From Gemmatimonadota bacterium (GTDB lineage Bacteria; Gemmatimonadota; Gemmatimonadetes; Longimicrobiales; Gaopeijiaceae), in assembly GCA_003567615.1 (NCBI GenBank), contig PWZC01000089.1, positions 1 to 15,914 of the forward strand: a stretch of 15,914 nucleotides of DNA, read 5' to 3'. Position 1 is the stretch's first letter. Every line of letters begins with the position of its first letter. The notes beneath the pieces were generated by a model. It was not told the DNA's origin. It ran no database searches and saw only the letters and a program-made list of their open reading frames with translations. Below, piece after piece: positions 1 to 6,369 of this stretch. The position numbers and the translations under genes are program-made.

Positions 1-358
1 CGAAGCTGATTCCGGAGGCCGTCTGGGTGATCCGGGTGATGAGGATCATGTCCCGGCCCAGCATCTCCTCGGGGATCTCCCAGTACCACTTGTCGTCCAC
101 CTCATGCACGGTGAAGAGCCCGTCACGGGACCGGGCATCGGCGGTGATGACCTCGGCATAGGGCCGCATCCCGTTGCGGGTCGCGCGGTCGGCTCGCTCG
201 GTGGTCTGAGTATCCGTCGCGGCAGCGGGCGTGGGCGCGGCGGGAGCCTCCCGGGACGCGCAGCCCCAGGCGGGGAGTGCCACCAGGAGCGCGGTGGCGG
301 CGAGGAGCCCGGGGCGCAGGGCGCGGCTGCGGGCGGATCGGACGGGTGTTCGGATCAT
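1..358 (-). CDS. DUF5117/DUF5118-type zinc metalloprotease, N-terminal part (cut by left edge)
   Basis: The first 119 codons of a longer gene are visible; the rest lies left of the window. The protein starts MIRTPVRSARSR and has a hydrophobic stretch at about residues 17-32 (GLLAATALLVALPAWGC). This looks like a signal peptide, possibly a lipoprotein one, although W at -2 fits the lipobox poorly. A Pro/Ala/Thr-rich linker follows. From about residue 70 the segment YAEVITADARSRDGLFTVHEV, then DKWYWEIPEEMLGRDMIL and ITRITQTASG, matches my memory of the N-terminal DUF5118 region of large exported zinc-dependent proteases (DUF5117/DUF4953 type), common in Bacteroidota and Gemmatimonadota. The catalytic HExxH would lie outside the window, so activity cannot be checked. 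The ATG at 358 has a GAGG Shine-Dalgarno element six bases upstream. The next gene upstream on this strand ends 153 bp away. Nothing links this gene to the biosynthetic cluster. Confidence 0.8.
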   Translation of the reverse strand, partial: MIRTPVRSARSRALRPGLLAATALLVALPAWGCASREAPAAPTPAAATDTQTTERADRATRNGMRPYAEVITADARSRDGLFTVHEVDDKWYWEIPEEMLGRDMILITRITQTASGISF

Positions 359-511
359 GGGTAACCTCGGGGTGAGGAAGGGTGGGAGGAGTACCGGTCA
401 GGTCGACGCACGCAGGGACAGACAAGCGGAAGGCTTCCTCCCAGGTCCCGGTCCCGTGCGCTCGATTCGGCGCCCCATCAACGCCCTGAGAGTAGCACCA
501 GACGACCCGCG

Positions 512-1207
512 TCATCCAGTCCTGGGTGCCCCCGGGTCGTCCGGGCCGGTGTCGCTGCCGCCATCAGTGAGGACGTGCGCGGCGCTGTCGCAGATCCAGC
601 CCACCGTCAGCGCATAGAGGCTGACGGCGAGGGGAAGAATCGAGAGGGCGGCGAAGAGGAGCACCCAGCCCGCCGGACCTCCATGGTACGGTTCCGAACT
701 GATGACATAGGCGACGAGGAACGTCAGAAAGGTTCCGGCCGACATGAAGCCGGCGATCCGGAGGCGCGAGCCCAGCCCGCTTGGTGGACGTGGGGGCCGG
801 AACTGTCCGATGATGAGGGCTCCGATATAGAGTACGGCGGAGAGGAGGCCCCAGTAGGCGAGTACTACGCCCCGGATGTCGTCCCCATCGAAGTAGAGCC
901 TGCCCTCGGCGTCCGTCGTTCCGAATTCATCCACCGCAGGGAGAAGGGCAACGATCCAGGGATAGCGATCCAGGAAGCGCTCCGACGCCTCAAGGATGGT
1001 GAATGCCTCACTCTGGAAGTTGACGAGGAGAAAGGCCGCGAGGACCGTCCACACCATCGCCCACCCCATAATCATGGGGAGCGTCTGCGTCCACTTCAGA
1101 TAGCCCAGGGCGTGGGCGAGGACCAGTCGGACGAGGTGGGAAGGCTGATGCAAGGCAACCAGGCGCTTGGAGTCCCGATAGGATCCAACTGGGAATGGCG
1201 GGCTCAC
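512..1207 (-). CDS. Four-helix integral membrane protein of unknown function
   Basis: A 231-residue protein that I do not recognise as a named family. Four hydrophobic segments are evident: about residues 43-64 (MIMGWAMVWTVLAAFLLV), 113-134 (VVLAYWGLLSAVLYIGALII), 150-170 (IAGFMSAGTFLTFLVAYVIS) and 180-205 (WVLLFAALSILPLAVSLYAL). The loop between helices 1 and 2 is about 50 residues, rich in acidic and aromatic residues. The tail after helix 4 is short, polar and Asp/Gly/Pro-rich. The N-terminal 40 residues include a basic amphipathic stretch (HLVRLVLAHALGYLKW), which supports a start upstream of the internal Met45. The assigned start is GTG with only a weak GGA upstream, so it is uncertain. 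The gene is transcribed away from the cluster and shares the 362-bp divergent region with it. A role in self-resistance or export cannot be excluded but has no direct support. Confidence 0.6.
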   Translation of the reverse strand: MSPPFPVGSYRDSKRLVALHQPSHLVRLVLAHALGYLKWTQTLPMIMGWAMVWTVLAAFLLVNFQSEAFTILEASERFLDRYPWIVALLPAVDEFGTTDAEGRLYFDGDDIRGVVLAYWGLLSAVLYIGALIIGQFRPPRPPSGLGSRLRIAGFMSAGTFLTFLVAYVISSEPYHGGPAGWVLLFAALSILPLAVSLYALTVGWICDSAAHVLTDGGSDTGPDDPGAPRTG

Positions 1208-1351
1208 CGGTTCAGTTCCGTGCCGACACCGGAGCCCACGGGTGAGGGCATTCTAGGATCTCACTCCGGATCGCGACAGCCCGATCCGCGGCCCCGCCCA
1301 GGAGCCCCCCGGCTCATCGATGCGCAGGTGCAACACCAGTGCGGGTGACCA

Positions 1352-1449
1352 GACCAGTTGGGCTTCTTCCCGTCGGACGGCACGGCCATCTCGACGAGCT
1401 TGGCATGTAGATTGCAAGTCGAGCTGACGAATGACTGTCGACCAGTTGG
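1352..1449 (+). repeat. Direct repeat GACCAGTTGG flanking the promoter candidate
   Basis: GACCAGTTGG occurs at 1352-1361 and again at 1440-1449, on either side of the sigma-54 candidate. The core CCAGTTGG is itself a near-dyad (CCA-GT-TGG). It appears a third time in inverse orientation at 1185-1192 (CCAACTGG), inside the start of the membrane gene. This could be a regulator site, but three 8-mers are weak evidence. Confidence 0.25.
1401..1416 (+). promoter_or_regulatory. Candidate sigma-54 (RpoN) -24/-12 promoter for the biosynthetic operon
   Basis: The sequence TGGCATGTAGATTGCA, preceded by T, fits the sigma-54 consensus YTGGCACR-N4-TTGCW. The GG and GC doublets have the required spacing, and the only difference is T for C at the sixth base. 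Transcription would start near 1427, giving a leader of roughly 140 bases before the ATG at 1570. If real, expression needs an enhancer-binding activator; none is encoded in the window. A short motif can occur by chance, so this is a candidate only. Confidence 0.45.
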
Positions 1450-1569
1450 TGATTGGCGCGTTCTGGAGCGTGGAGTCAAGCAGTACTCAACGCAGTCTCG
1501 CTGAGACCCTTCGATGTACCCGGATGCGGCCGCGATCTCGTCCCGATCCTCCAGCTCACCGTTGAGCAC

Positions 1570-2313
1570 ATGGAATTCTTCTATTTCGGGCCCGGACACC
1601 TCTTCGGGTCCATCACTCCTCCGCTGGCCCGCGGGACGCCCTCTGCGGCAGTAGTACTCTGTTATCCGTTTGGCCAGGAGTACATGAGGGCACATCGTGC
1701 CTACCGGCAGTTGGCAACCCTGATCAGTCGCATGGCCGGCCCGGTCCTGCGCTTCGACTACTTCGGAACGGGGGATTCTCCGGGTGAGGGAGAGGAGGTT
1801 ACCCTCCAGCGCTGGGTAGAGGATACGGGCGTCGCCATCGACGAGGTCCGGCAACGCTCGGGACTGGACCGCGTCCGGATGGCAGGTCTGCGCCTGGGTG
1901 CGGTCGCGGCTGCGTTGGCTTCGGAGGGGAGGGACGATGTGGAGCGGATGGTCCTTTGGGACCCTGTGATTCGGGGACGGGCATTCCTGGATGAGTTGGA
2001 CAAGGAAGGTGTGACCCCGGTGGGTTCCACCTGGTGGGTGAATGGGTTTCCTGCCTCCGAGCGGCTCCGAAGGGAGGTGGACGAGGTGGACCTTTGTCGA
2101 CTGACGGTGCCCGCCGCCACGCAGGTGGTTCAGGTGATCTCCCACCGAAATGTGGAATTCGAGCGCTTCTCCCAGGCCATGGAGGCCCGTTCAGTCCGTG
2201 GGGAGACCCGGCTTATCCCATCCTCCCCGAATTGGAACTACTCCGATGATGTGGGCGGCATCCTCCTCCCCCGGGAAATGATCCGCGGCGTCGTGGATGC
2301 TCTGGTGGCCTGA
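1570..2313 (+). CDS. Alpha/beta-hydrolase-fold protein lacking the nucleophile (exosortase-A-associated hydrolase 2-like)
   Basis: A 247-residue alpha/beta-hydrolase-fold protein starting MEFFYFGPGHLFGSITPP. Family features include VVLCYPFGQEY near residue 35, VLRFDYFGTGDSPG near residues 58-71, and LVRM-like lead-in to AGLRLGAVAA near residue 106. At the nucleophile elbow (GxSxG in active esterases) the sequence is G-L-R108-L-G, so the nucleophile position holds Arg. From memory, the GLRLGA elbow is typical of the family named exosortase A system-associated hydrolase 2, so this is probably a family trait rather than decay. The ATG at 1570 is preferred because the product then begins like relatives. 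An in-frame TTG at 1453 would add about 39 unusual residues. No clear Shine-Dalgarno precedes either start. It is the first gene of the operon and ends three bases before the next hydrolase. It may form a pair with that protein and help release or edit the NRPS-PKS intermediates; this is inference. Confidence 0.75.
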   Translation: MEFFYFGPGHLFGSITPPLARGTPSAAVVLCYPFGQEYMRAHRAYRQLATLISRMAGPVLRFDYFGTGDSPGEGEEVTLQRWVEDTGVAIDEVRQRSGLDRVRMAGLRLGAVAAALASEGRDDVERMVLWDPVIRGRAFLDELDKEGVTPVGSTWWVNGFPASERLRREVDEVDLCRLTVPAATQVVQVISHRNVEFERFSQAMEARSVRGETRLIPSSPNWNYSDDVGGILLPREMIRGVVDALVA

Positions 2314-2316
2314 CGG

Positions 2317-3189
2317 ATGGATACCGTCGTGAAGGAGAGTGCAGTTTCGGAGGAGATCCTCCCGATCGGTGACGGTCTTGTTGGGGTTGTGTGCCTCCCG
2401 GCCGGAGGTCCAGAAGCCGATCTCCCGGTCGTCCTGATCCTGAATTCCGGTGTCATCCATCGGGTGGGCGCCTGCCGGGTCTCGGTGAAGCTGGCCCGGA
2501 ACCTGGCATCGGCTGGTTACGTCGCCTATCGCTTCGACCACTCCGGGATCGGCGACAGCCCACCCAGCCGGAGTGGACTCGATGTGGACGCGGGTCAGGT
2601 TTCGGAGATCGTGAAGGCCATGACCGTACTGGAGCACCGCACCGGTTCCTCCCGCTTCATCCTGTACGGACTATGCTCGGGAGCCCGGGCCGGGTTCCAG
2701 GCGGCGCTGGCAGATTCCCGCGTGGTGGGCATTGTCCAGGTGGACGGCTTCGCGTACCGAACCTTTCGATACTACCTGCTGAAGAGTCTGCGGCGCCTCC
2801 GGCACTTCCGCACCATTCCGCGTGTGCTGGGCCGCTGGCTGGGACTGATCAAGCCACCCGTGCGGGATGGGACGGATGGAGACATGTGGGTTCAGGAGTG
2901 GCCGGATTACCCCCCGCAGGAGGAGGTGGCTGCCGGTTACGCCCGCCTCGTGGAGCGCGGTGTACGTATCCGTGCCATCTACACCGGCTCGTGGAAGGAC
3001 GAATACAACTATCACGGACAGTTCTTCGACATGTACCCGGGTGTGGATTTCGGCGGTCTCCTGAGCCTGCAGTACCTCCCGCATGCCCAGCATATCCTGC
3101 CCCACCCCTCAGACCAGGGCCGGGTGGTCGAGGGGGTGACGGAGTGGGTCGTCACCGAATTCACCCATGGTTCCGGAACGGAGGCATGA
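2317..3189 (+). CDS. Alpha/beta hydrolase with Cys nucleophile (exosortase-A-associated hydrolase 1-like)
   Basis: A 290-residue alpha/beta hydrolase. The segment VVLILNSGVIHRVGACRVSV (about residues 39-58) carries the oxyanion-hole region. It is followed by VAYRFDHSGIGDSP and the nucleophile elbow LYGLC120SGARAGF, where Cys replaces the usual Ser. The likely catalytic His lies in YLPHAQHIL near residue 255. Cys at the elbow (GLCxGA or GLCxAA) is, as I recall, characteristic of the family named exosortase A system-associated hydrolase 1, which normally pairs with hydrolase 2, as it does here. The ATG at 2317 follows the upstream stop by three bases, and the gene overlaps the NRPS start in an ATGA motif, so translation is probably coupled. 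With no thioesterase in the cluster, this is the best candidate for product release or removal of stalled acyl groups. The sequence shows no substrate, and the assignment is by fold and context only. Confidence 0.8.
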   Translation: MDTVVKESAVSEEILPIGDGLVGVVCLPAGGPEADLPVVLILNSGVIHRVGACRVSVKLARNLASAGYVAYRFDHSGIGDSPPSRSGLDVDAGQVSEIVKAMTVLEHRTGSSRFILYGLCSGARAGFQAALADSRVVGIVQVDGFAYRTFRYYLLKSLRRLRHFRTIPRVLGRWLGLIKPPVRDGTDGDMWVQEWPDYPPQEEVAAGYARLVERGVRIRAIYTGSWKDEYNYHGQFFDMYPGVDFGGLLSLQYLPHAQHILPHPSDQGRVVEGVTEWVVTEFTHGSGTEA

Positions 3190-6100
3190 GTACATCACGC
3201 CACCCCCCGGAGAGCCTTCACACTGTCACCGCAGATCGACAGGTGATCCGCCAGGCGGATCGGTCGCCGGATGCGGTGGCCGCCACCGCAGGGGGGAATC
3301 AGCTCACCTACCGCGAACTGGAAAAGGCATCGGGTAGGCTTGCAGGACGGCTCAAGGCCCACGGAATCGGACCGGGGAAGCGGGTAGGGCTGGCGGTGGC
3401 GCAGGGACTGGAGCGGGGAGTCGCCATCCTGGGGATCCTCCGTTCCGGCGCGGCCTACGTCCCGCTGGATCCCACCTATCCCCGAGGGCGCCTGGCAGCC
3501 ATGGCCGGGGATGCGGATCTCTCCGCCGTTCTTGCCTCGCCTGATGGCATGGGGCTCCTGGAGACCGCGGTGCCCACCTGGAACCTGGAGGAGGTCCTGA
3601 CGCGAGACCCGGGGCCCTACCAGCCTGGCTCCTTAGCGGAACTGAAGGGTCCGGCGTACCTCATCTACACCTCGGGATCCACGGGTCGTCCCAAGGGCGT
3701 GGTGCTACCCCACCGGGCCCTGGCGAATCTGGTGGCGTGGCAACTGGGTGAGCCGGGCTTCCATCGCCCCCTTCGCACGCTCCAGTTCACCCCCGTGAGC
3801 TTCGATGTCCACTTCCAGGAGTTCTTTACCACCTGGGCTACGGGCGGCGAACTCGTTTCCGTGGACGATGCCACGCGACGGGATACCGCCCGCCTCCTCT
3901 CCTTTCTCGATACTCGCCACGTTGAACGGATCTTCCTCCCCTTCGTGGCGCTGCAGCAACTCGCCGATGTGGCCACCGCCTACGGACCCATCCCCCGCGC
4001 ATTGAAGGAGGTGGTCACGGCTGGAGAGCAGCTTCGAGTGAATGAGGTGCTCCGGGACTTCTTTCAGCGCATTCCGGGGTGTCGTCTCCACAACCACTAC
4101 GGGCCTTCCGAGACCCACGTGGTCACCGCGTACACCCTCGAGGGCCCGCCGTCGTCCTGGCCCACACTCCCGCCCATCGGCAGGCCCATCACCGGAGTCA
4201 ACGCACGACTGGTGGGTGAGGATGGACGGGAGGTGGCTCGGGGAGAGGGCGGGGAGTTGTGGCTGGGTGGTGCCTGCATCGCCGATGGCTACTGGCGGCG
4301 GCCGGAGTTGACGGCAACCCGGTTCGTTCCGGGCCCGGACCCCGGAGACAGCCGAATGTATCGGACGGGGGACCTGGCGCGGGTGGACGAGAGCGGCGAG
4401 ATCGAATTTCTCGGCCGCTTGGATGACCAGGTCAAGATCCGGGGTCACCGGGTCGAACCAGGAGAGGTGGAAGCGGAGATCCTGAAGCACCCCGGTGTGA
4501 GGGAATGTGCAGTGGTGGCAACCGAGACCGCCAATCCCGGTCGCCAGCTCGCGGCATATCTCGTACTCGACAGCGACAGGCCCGCCATGGAAGAGGTGGC
4601 GCGACGCCTCCGGGAAGAAAAGGTCTCCCAATGGCAGACGGTCTGGGAGGGAACCTATACCGGCGGCGGGGCAGCCCCGGATCCTGCGTTGGATCTGAGT
4701 GGTTGGGTGGATAGCTATAGCGGTCAGCCCATCCCTTCCACTGAGATGAAGGAATGGGCTCAGGGGACGGCGCAGCAGGTACTGGCGCTGGCTCCCGAGC
4801 GAGTCCTCGAGATCGGTTGCGGTACCGGGCTAATGCTCTTTCGCATTGCCCACCGCTGCCGAGCCTACCACGCGACGGACTTCTCCGAAGGGGCAATCCG
4901 GCTCCTCCGGGAACGGCTGACAGGGCTCGATCGTCGACCGGATGGTGGAGCGGATCCACGTCCGGATCTCTGCCCGGACCTCCGCCTTGAGGTGGCAGAG
5001 GCGGACGACCTCGCGGTCCTGGGAGATGAGAGCTACGACATGGTGCTACTGAACTCGGTGACCCAGCACTTTCCGAGTCTGGGTTACCTCGTCCAGGTCC
5101 TCCGGAGCGCGGCCCAGCGAGTGGAGCAGGGCCACATCTTCATCGGTGACGTGACCAACGCCCGCCTGCGGGAGGCATTCTTCATCACAGTCGAGGCCGG
5201 TCTCCTTGCCGCTGACGAATCGATCGAGACCCTTCGTGGAAGGGTCGAGCGCCGCTTGGGGGAGGAGGAAGAGCTCGTCATCGATCCCCGGTTCTTCGAA
5301 CGCCTCGCGGAGCAGCTACCGCAGGCGGTGTCGGTAGAGGTGCGCCTGAAGCCCGGGCGCTACCGCAACGAGTTGTCCCGCTATCGGTACGATGTCCTCA
5401 TCGAGGTGGGGGCCCGCCGACCCCAGATGCTCGACCTGCGCAGCCATGCCTGGGATACGGCGCTGCTCGATCCTGGAACCATGGACGCCCTGTTGAAAGA
5501 GGAGCCAGATCGCCCGGTGGTGATCCACGGTGTGCCCAACACCCGTGTGCAGGATGCCTTGATCGCGGCGGAGGTTCTGAAGGCGGGTGAGGTGGACAGA
5601 GTGGCGGAGTGGCGGTCCGAAGTGGCGAGTCGGTTGCGGACCCGCTCGGAGGTGACGGTGGAGCCGGAGGACCTGAAGGCCATGGTGGCCCGACTCGGGT
5701 GGCATGCGTCCATGAGCTGGGGAGACGAGCCTGGCACCTTCGATGTGACCATCCGGCCTGCGGGAATGGAAGGCCGTACCGTGTATCGAAGATCGAGGGA
5801 TCATTGGGAGTCGGGGGATCACGGCAACGTCGGGGGGCTCGCAAGCCAGCCCCTCAATGTGGCTCTCATGCCGTACGTGGAGTCCGAACTCCGGCGCGAT
5901 CTCCCTAAGGTACTCCCGGAACCGATGGTCCCGGAACGATTTGAACTCCTCGCCCGGTTGCCCAGGACGCCCAGCGGAAAGCTGGATCGTCGCGCCCTTC
6001 CGGAGCCGCGGGGACGCCGGCCGGCTCTTCCCCACGACTTCGTCCCTCCAAGGGGCGCGATGGAGTTGCGGATTGCCGACATCTGGTCCCGGGTCCTTGG

Positions 6101-6368
6101 CATCGACGCAGTGGGTGCCACCGATTCGTTCTTCGACCTGGGCGGCAACTCCATCCTCAGTGTGCGTGTTTCCCTGGCCATTCGCGAGCAGTTGGCGCGA
6201 AATTTGCCCATAATTGCCCTGTTCCAGTACCCTACGATTCGAACCCTCGCCGCTTTCCTCAAACGCTCTTCGGAGAACGCGGAATCCATCCAGGACGACT
6301 CCCTCGACGAGAGGGCGGAGCGGCAAAGGCGGGCCCTTGCCGGGAGTCGGCGATTCAAGCGGATATGA
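3186..6368 (+). CDS. NRPS loading module A(Pro)-N-methyltransferase-PCP
   Basis: A 1060-residue single-module synthetase with no condensation domain, so it should start the chain. The A domain begins by residue 20. It has A3 TSGSTGRPKG (162), A4 FDVHFQEFF (206), A5 NHYGPSET (303) and A7/A8 YRTGDLARVD to IRGHRVEPGEVE. A class I SAM methyltransferase is inserted between A8 and A9: SQWQTVWEGTYT at 481, VLEIGCGTGLML at 540, GVPNTRV near 782. This is the usual place of NRPS N-methyltransferases. A9/A10 follow (LPEPMVP, PSGKLDRRAL with K932). The PCP has DSFFDLGGNS with Ser989 as pantetheine site. Aligned by eye to GrsA, the pocket residues D207, V208, Q211, F250, V277, A279, H304, V312, V313, K932 read DVQFVAHVVK, a proline-type code. 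The flanking FLPFVALQQLA and TAGEQL also resemble proline A domains. Product on the PCP: probably N-methyl-L-proline. The start ATG overlaps the upstream stop (ATGA); GGAGG lies only one base before it, so translational coupling is likely. The basic C-terminal tail (ERQRRALAGSRRFKRI) may dock to the next protein. Confidence 0.92.
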   Translation: MSTSRHPPESLHTVTADRQVIRQADRSPDAVAATAGGNQLTYRELEKASGRLAGRLKAHGIGPGKRVGLAVAQGLERGVAILGILRSGAAYVPLDPTYPRGRLAAMAGDADLSAVLASPDGMGLLETAVPTWNLEEVLTRDPGPYQPGSLAELKGPAYLIYTSGSTGRPKGVVLPHRALANLVAWQLGEPGFHRPLRTLQFTPVSFDVHFQEFFTTWATGGELVSVDDATRRDTARLLSFLDTRHVERIFLPFVALQQLADVATAYGPIPRALKEVVTAGEQLRVNEVLRDFFQRIPGCRLHNHYGPSETHVVTAYTLEGPPSSWPTLPPIGRPITGVNARLVGEDGREVARGEGGELWLGGACIADGYWRRPELTATRFVPGPDPGDSRMYRTGDLARVDESGEIEFLGRLDDQVKIRGHRVEPGEVEAEILKHPGVRECAVVATETANPGRQLAAYLVLDSDRPAMEEVARRLREEKVSQWQTVWEGTYTGGGAAPDPALDLSGWVDSYSGQPIPSTEMKEWAQGTAQQVLALAPERVLEIGCGTGLMLFRIAHRCRAYHATDFSEGAIRLLRERLTGLDRRPDGGADPRPDLCPDLRLEVAEADDLAVLGDESYDMVLLNSVTQHFPSLGYLVQVLRSAAQRVEQGHIFIGDVTNARLREAFFITVEAGLLAADESIETLRGRVERRLGEEEELVIDPRFFERLAEQLPQAVSVEVRLKPGRYRNELSRYRYDVLIEVGARRPQMLDLRSHAWDTALLDPGTMDALLKEEPDRPVVIHGVPNTRVQDALIAAEVLKAGEVDRVAEWRSEVASRLRTRSEVTVEPEDLKAMVARLGWHASMSWGDEPGTFDVTIRPAGMEGRTVYRRSRDHWESGDHGNVGGLASQPLNVALMPYVESELRRDLPKVLPEPMVPERFELLARLPRTPSGKLDRRALPEPRGRRPALPHDFVPPRGAMELRIADIWSRVLGIDAVGATDSFFDLGGNSILSVRVSLAIREQLARNLPIIALFQYPTIRTLAAFLKRSSENAESIQDDSLDERAERQRRALAGSRRFKRI

Positions 6369-6369
6369 C

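Larger units (their letters stand above)
1208..1569. other. Divergent intergenic control region
   Basis: This 362-bp stretch separates the minus-strand membrane gene from the first gene of the biosynthetic operon. No convincing gene is seen; reading frames crossing it encode low-complexity or shadow peptides. It contains a strong sigma-54 type promoter match for the plus strand (1401-1416), a GACCAGTTGG direct repeat either side of it, and a small dyad GGTG-CAA-CACC near 1327-1337. On the minus strand, TAGAAT (complement of 1250-1255) could be a -10 element for the membrane gene, but no good -35 lies at the right spacing, so that is weak. Confidence 0.6.

Noticed and set aside
1453..1569. TTG start adding 39 residues to the first hydrolase
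   Set aside because: The added peptide does not resemble relatives, and the family begins with a segment like the one following the ATG at 1570.
2391..3185. Upstream extension of the NRPS frame through the second hydrolase gene
   Set aside because: The translation here is Arg/Pro-rich shadow sequence, while the overlapping frame encodes a clear alpha/beta hydrolase. NRPS homology starts only after the ATG at 3186.
6214..6369. Upstream extension of the KS protein into the loading NRPS
   Set aside because: This part overlaps the PCP and C-terminal tail of the preceding gene. The KS begins within 12 residues of the ATG at 6370.
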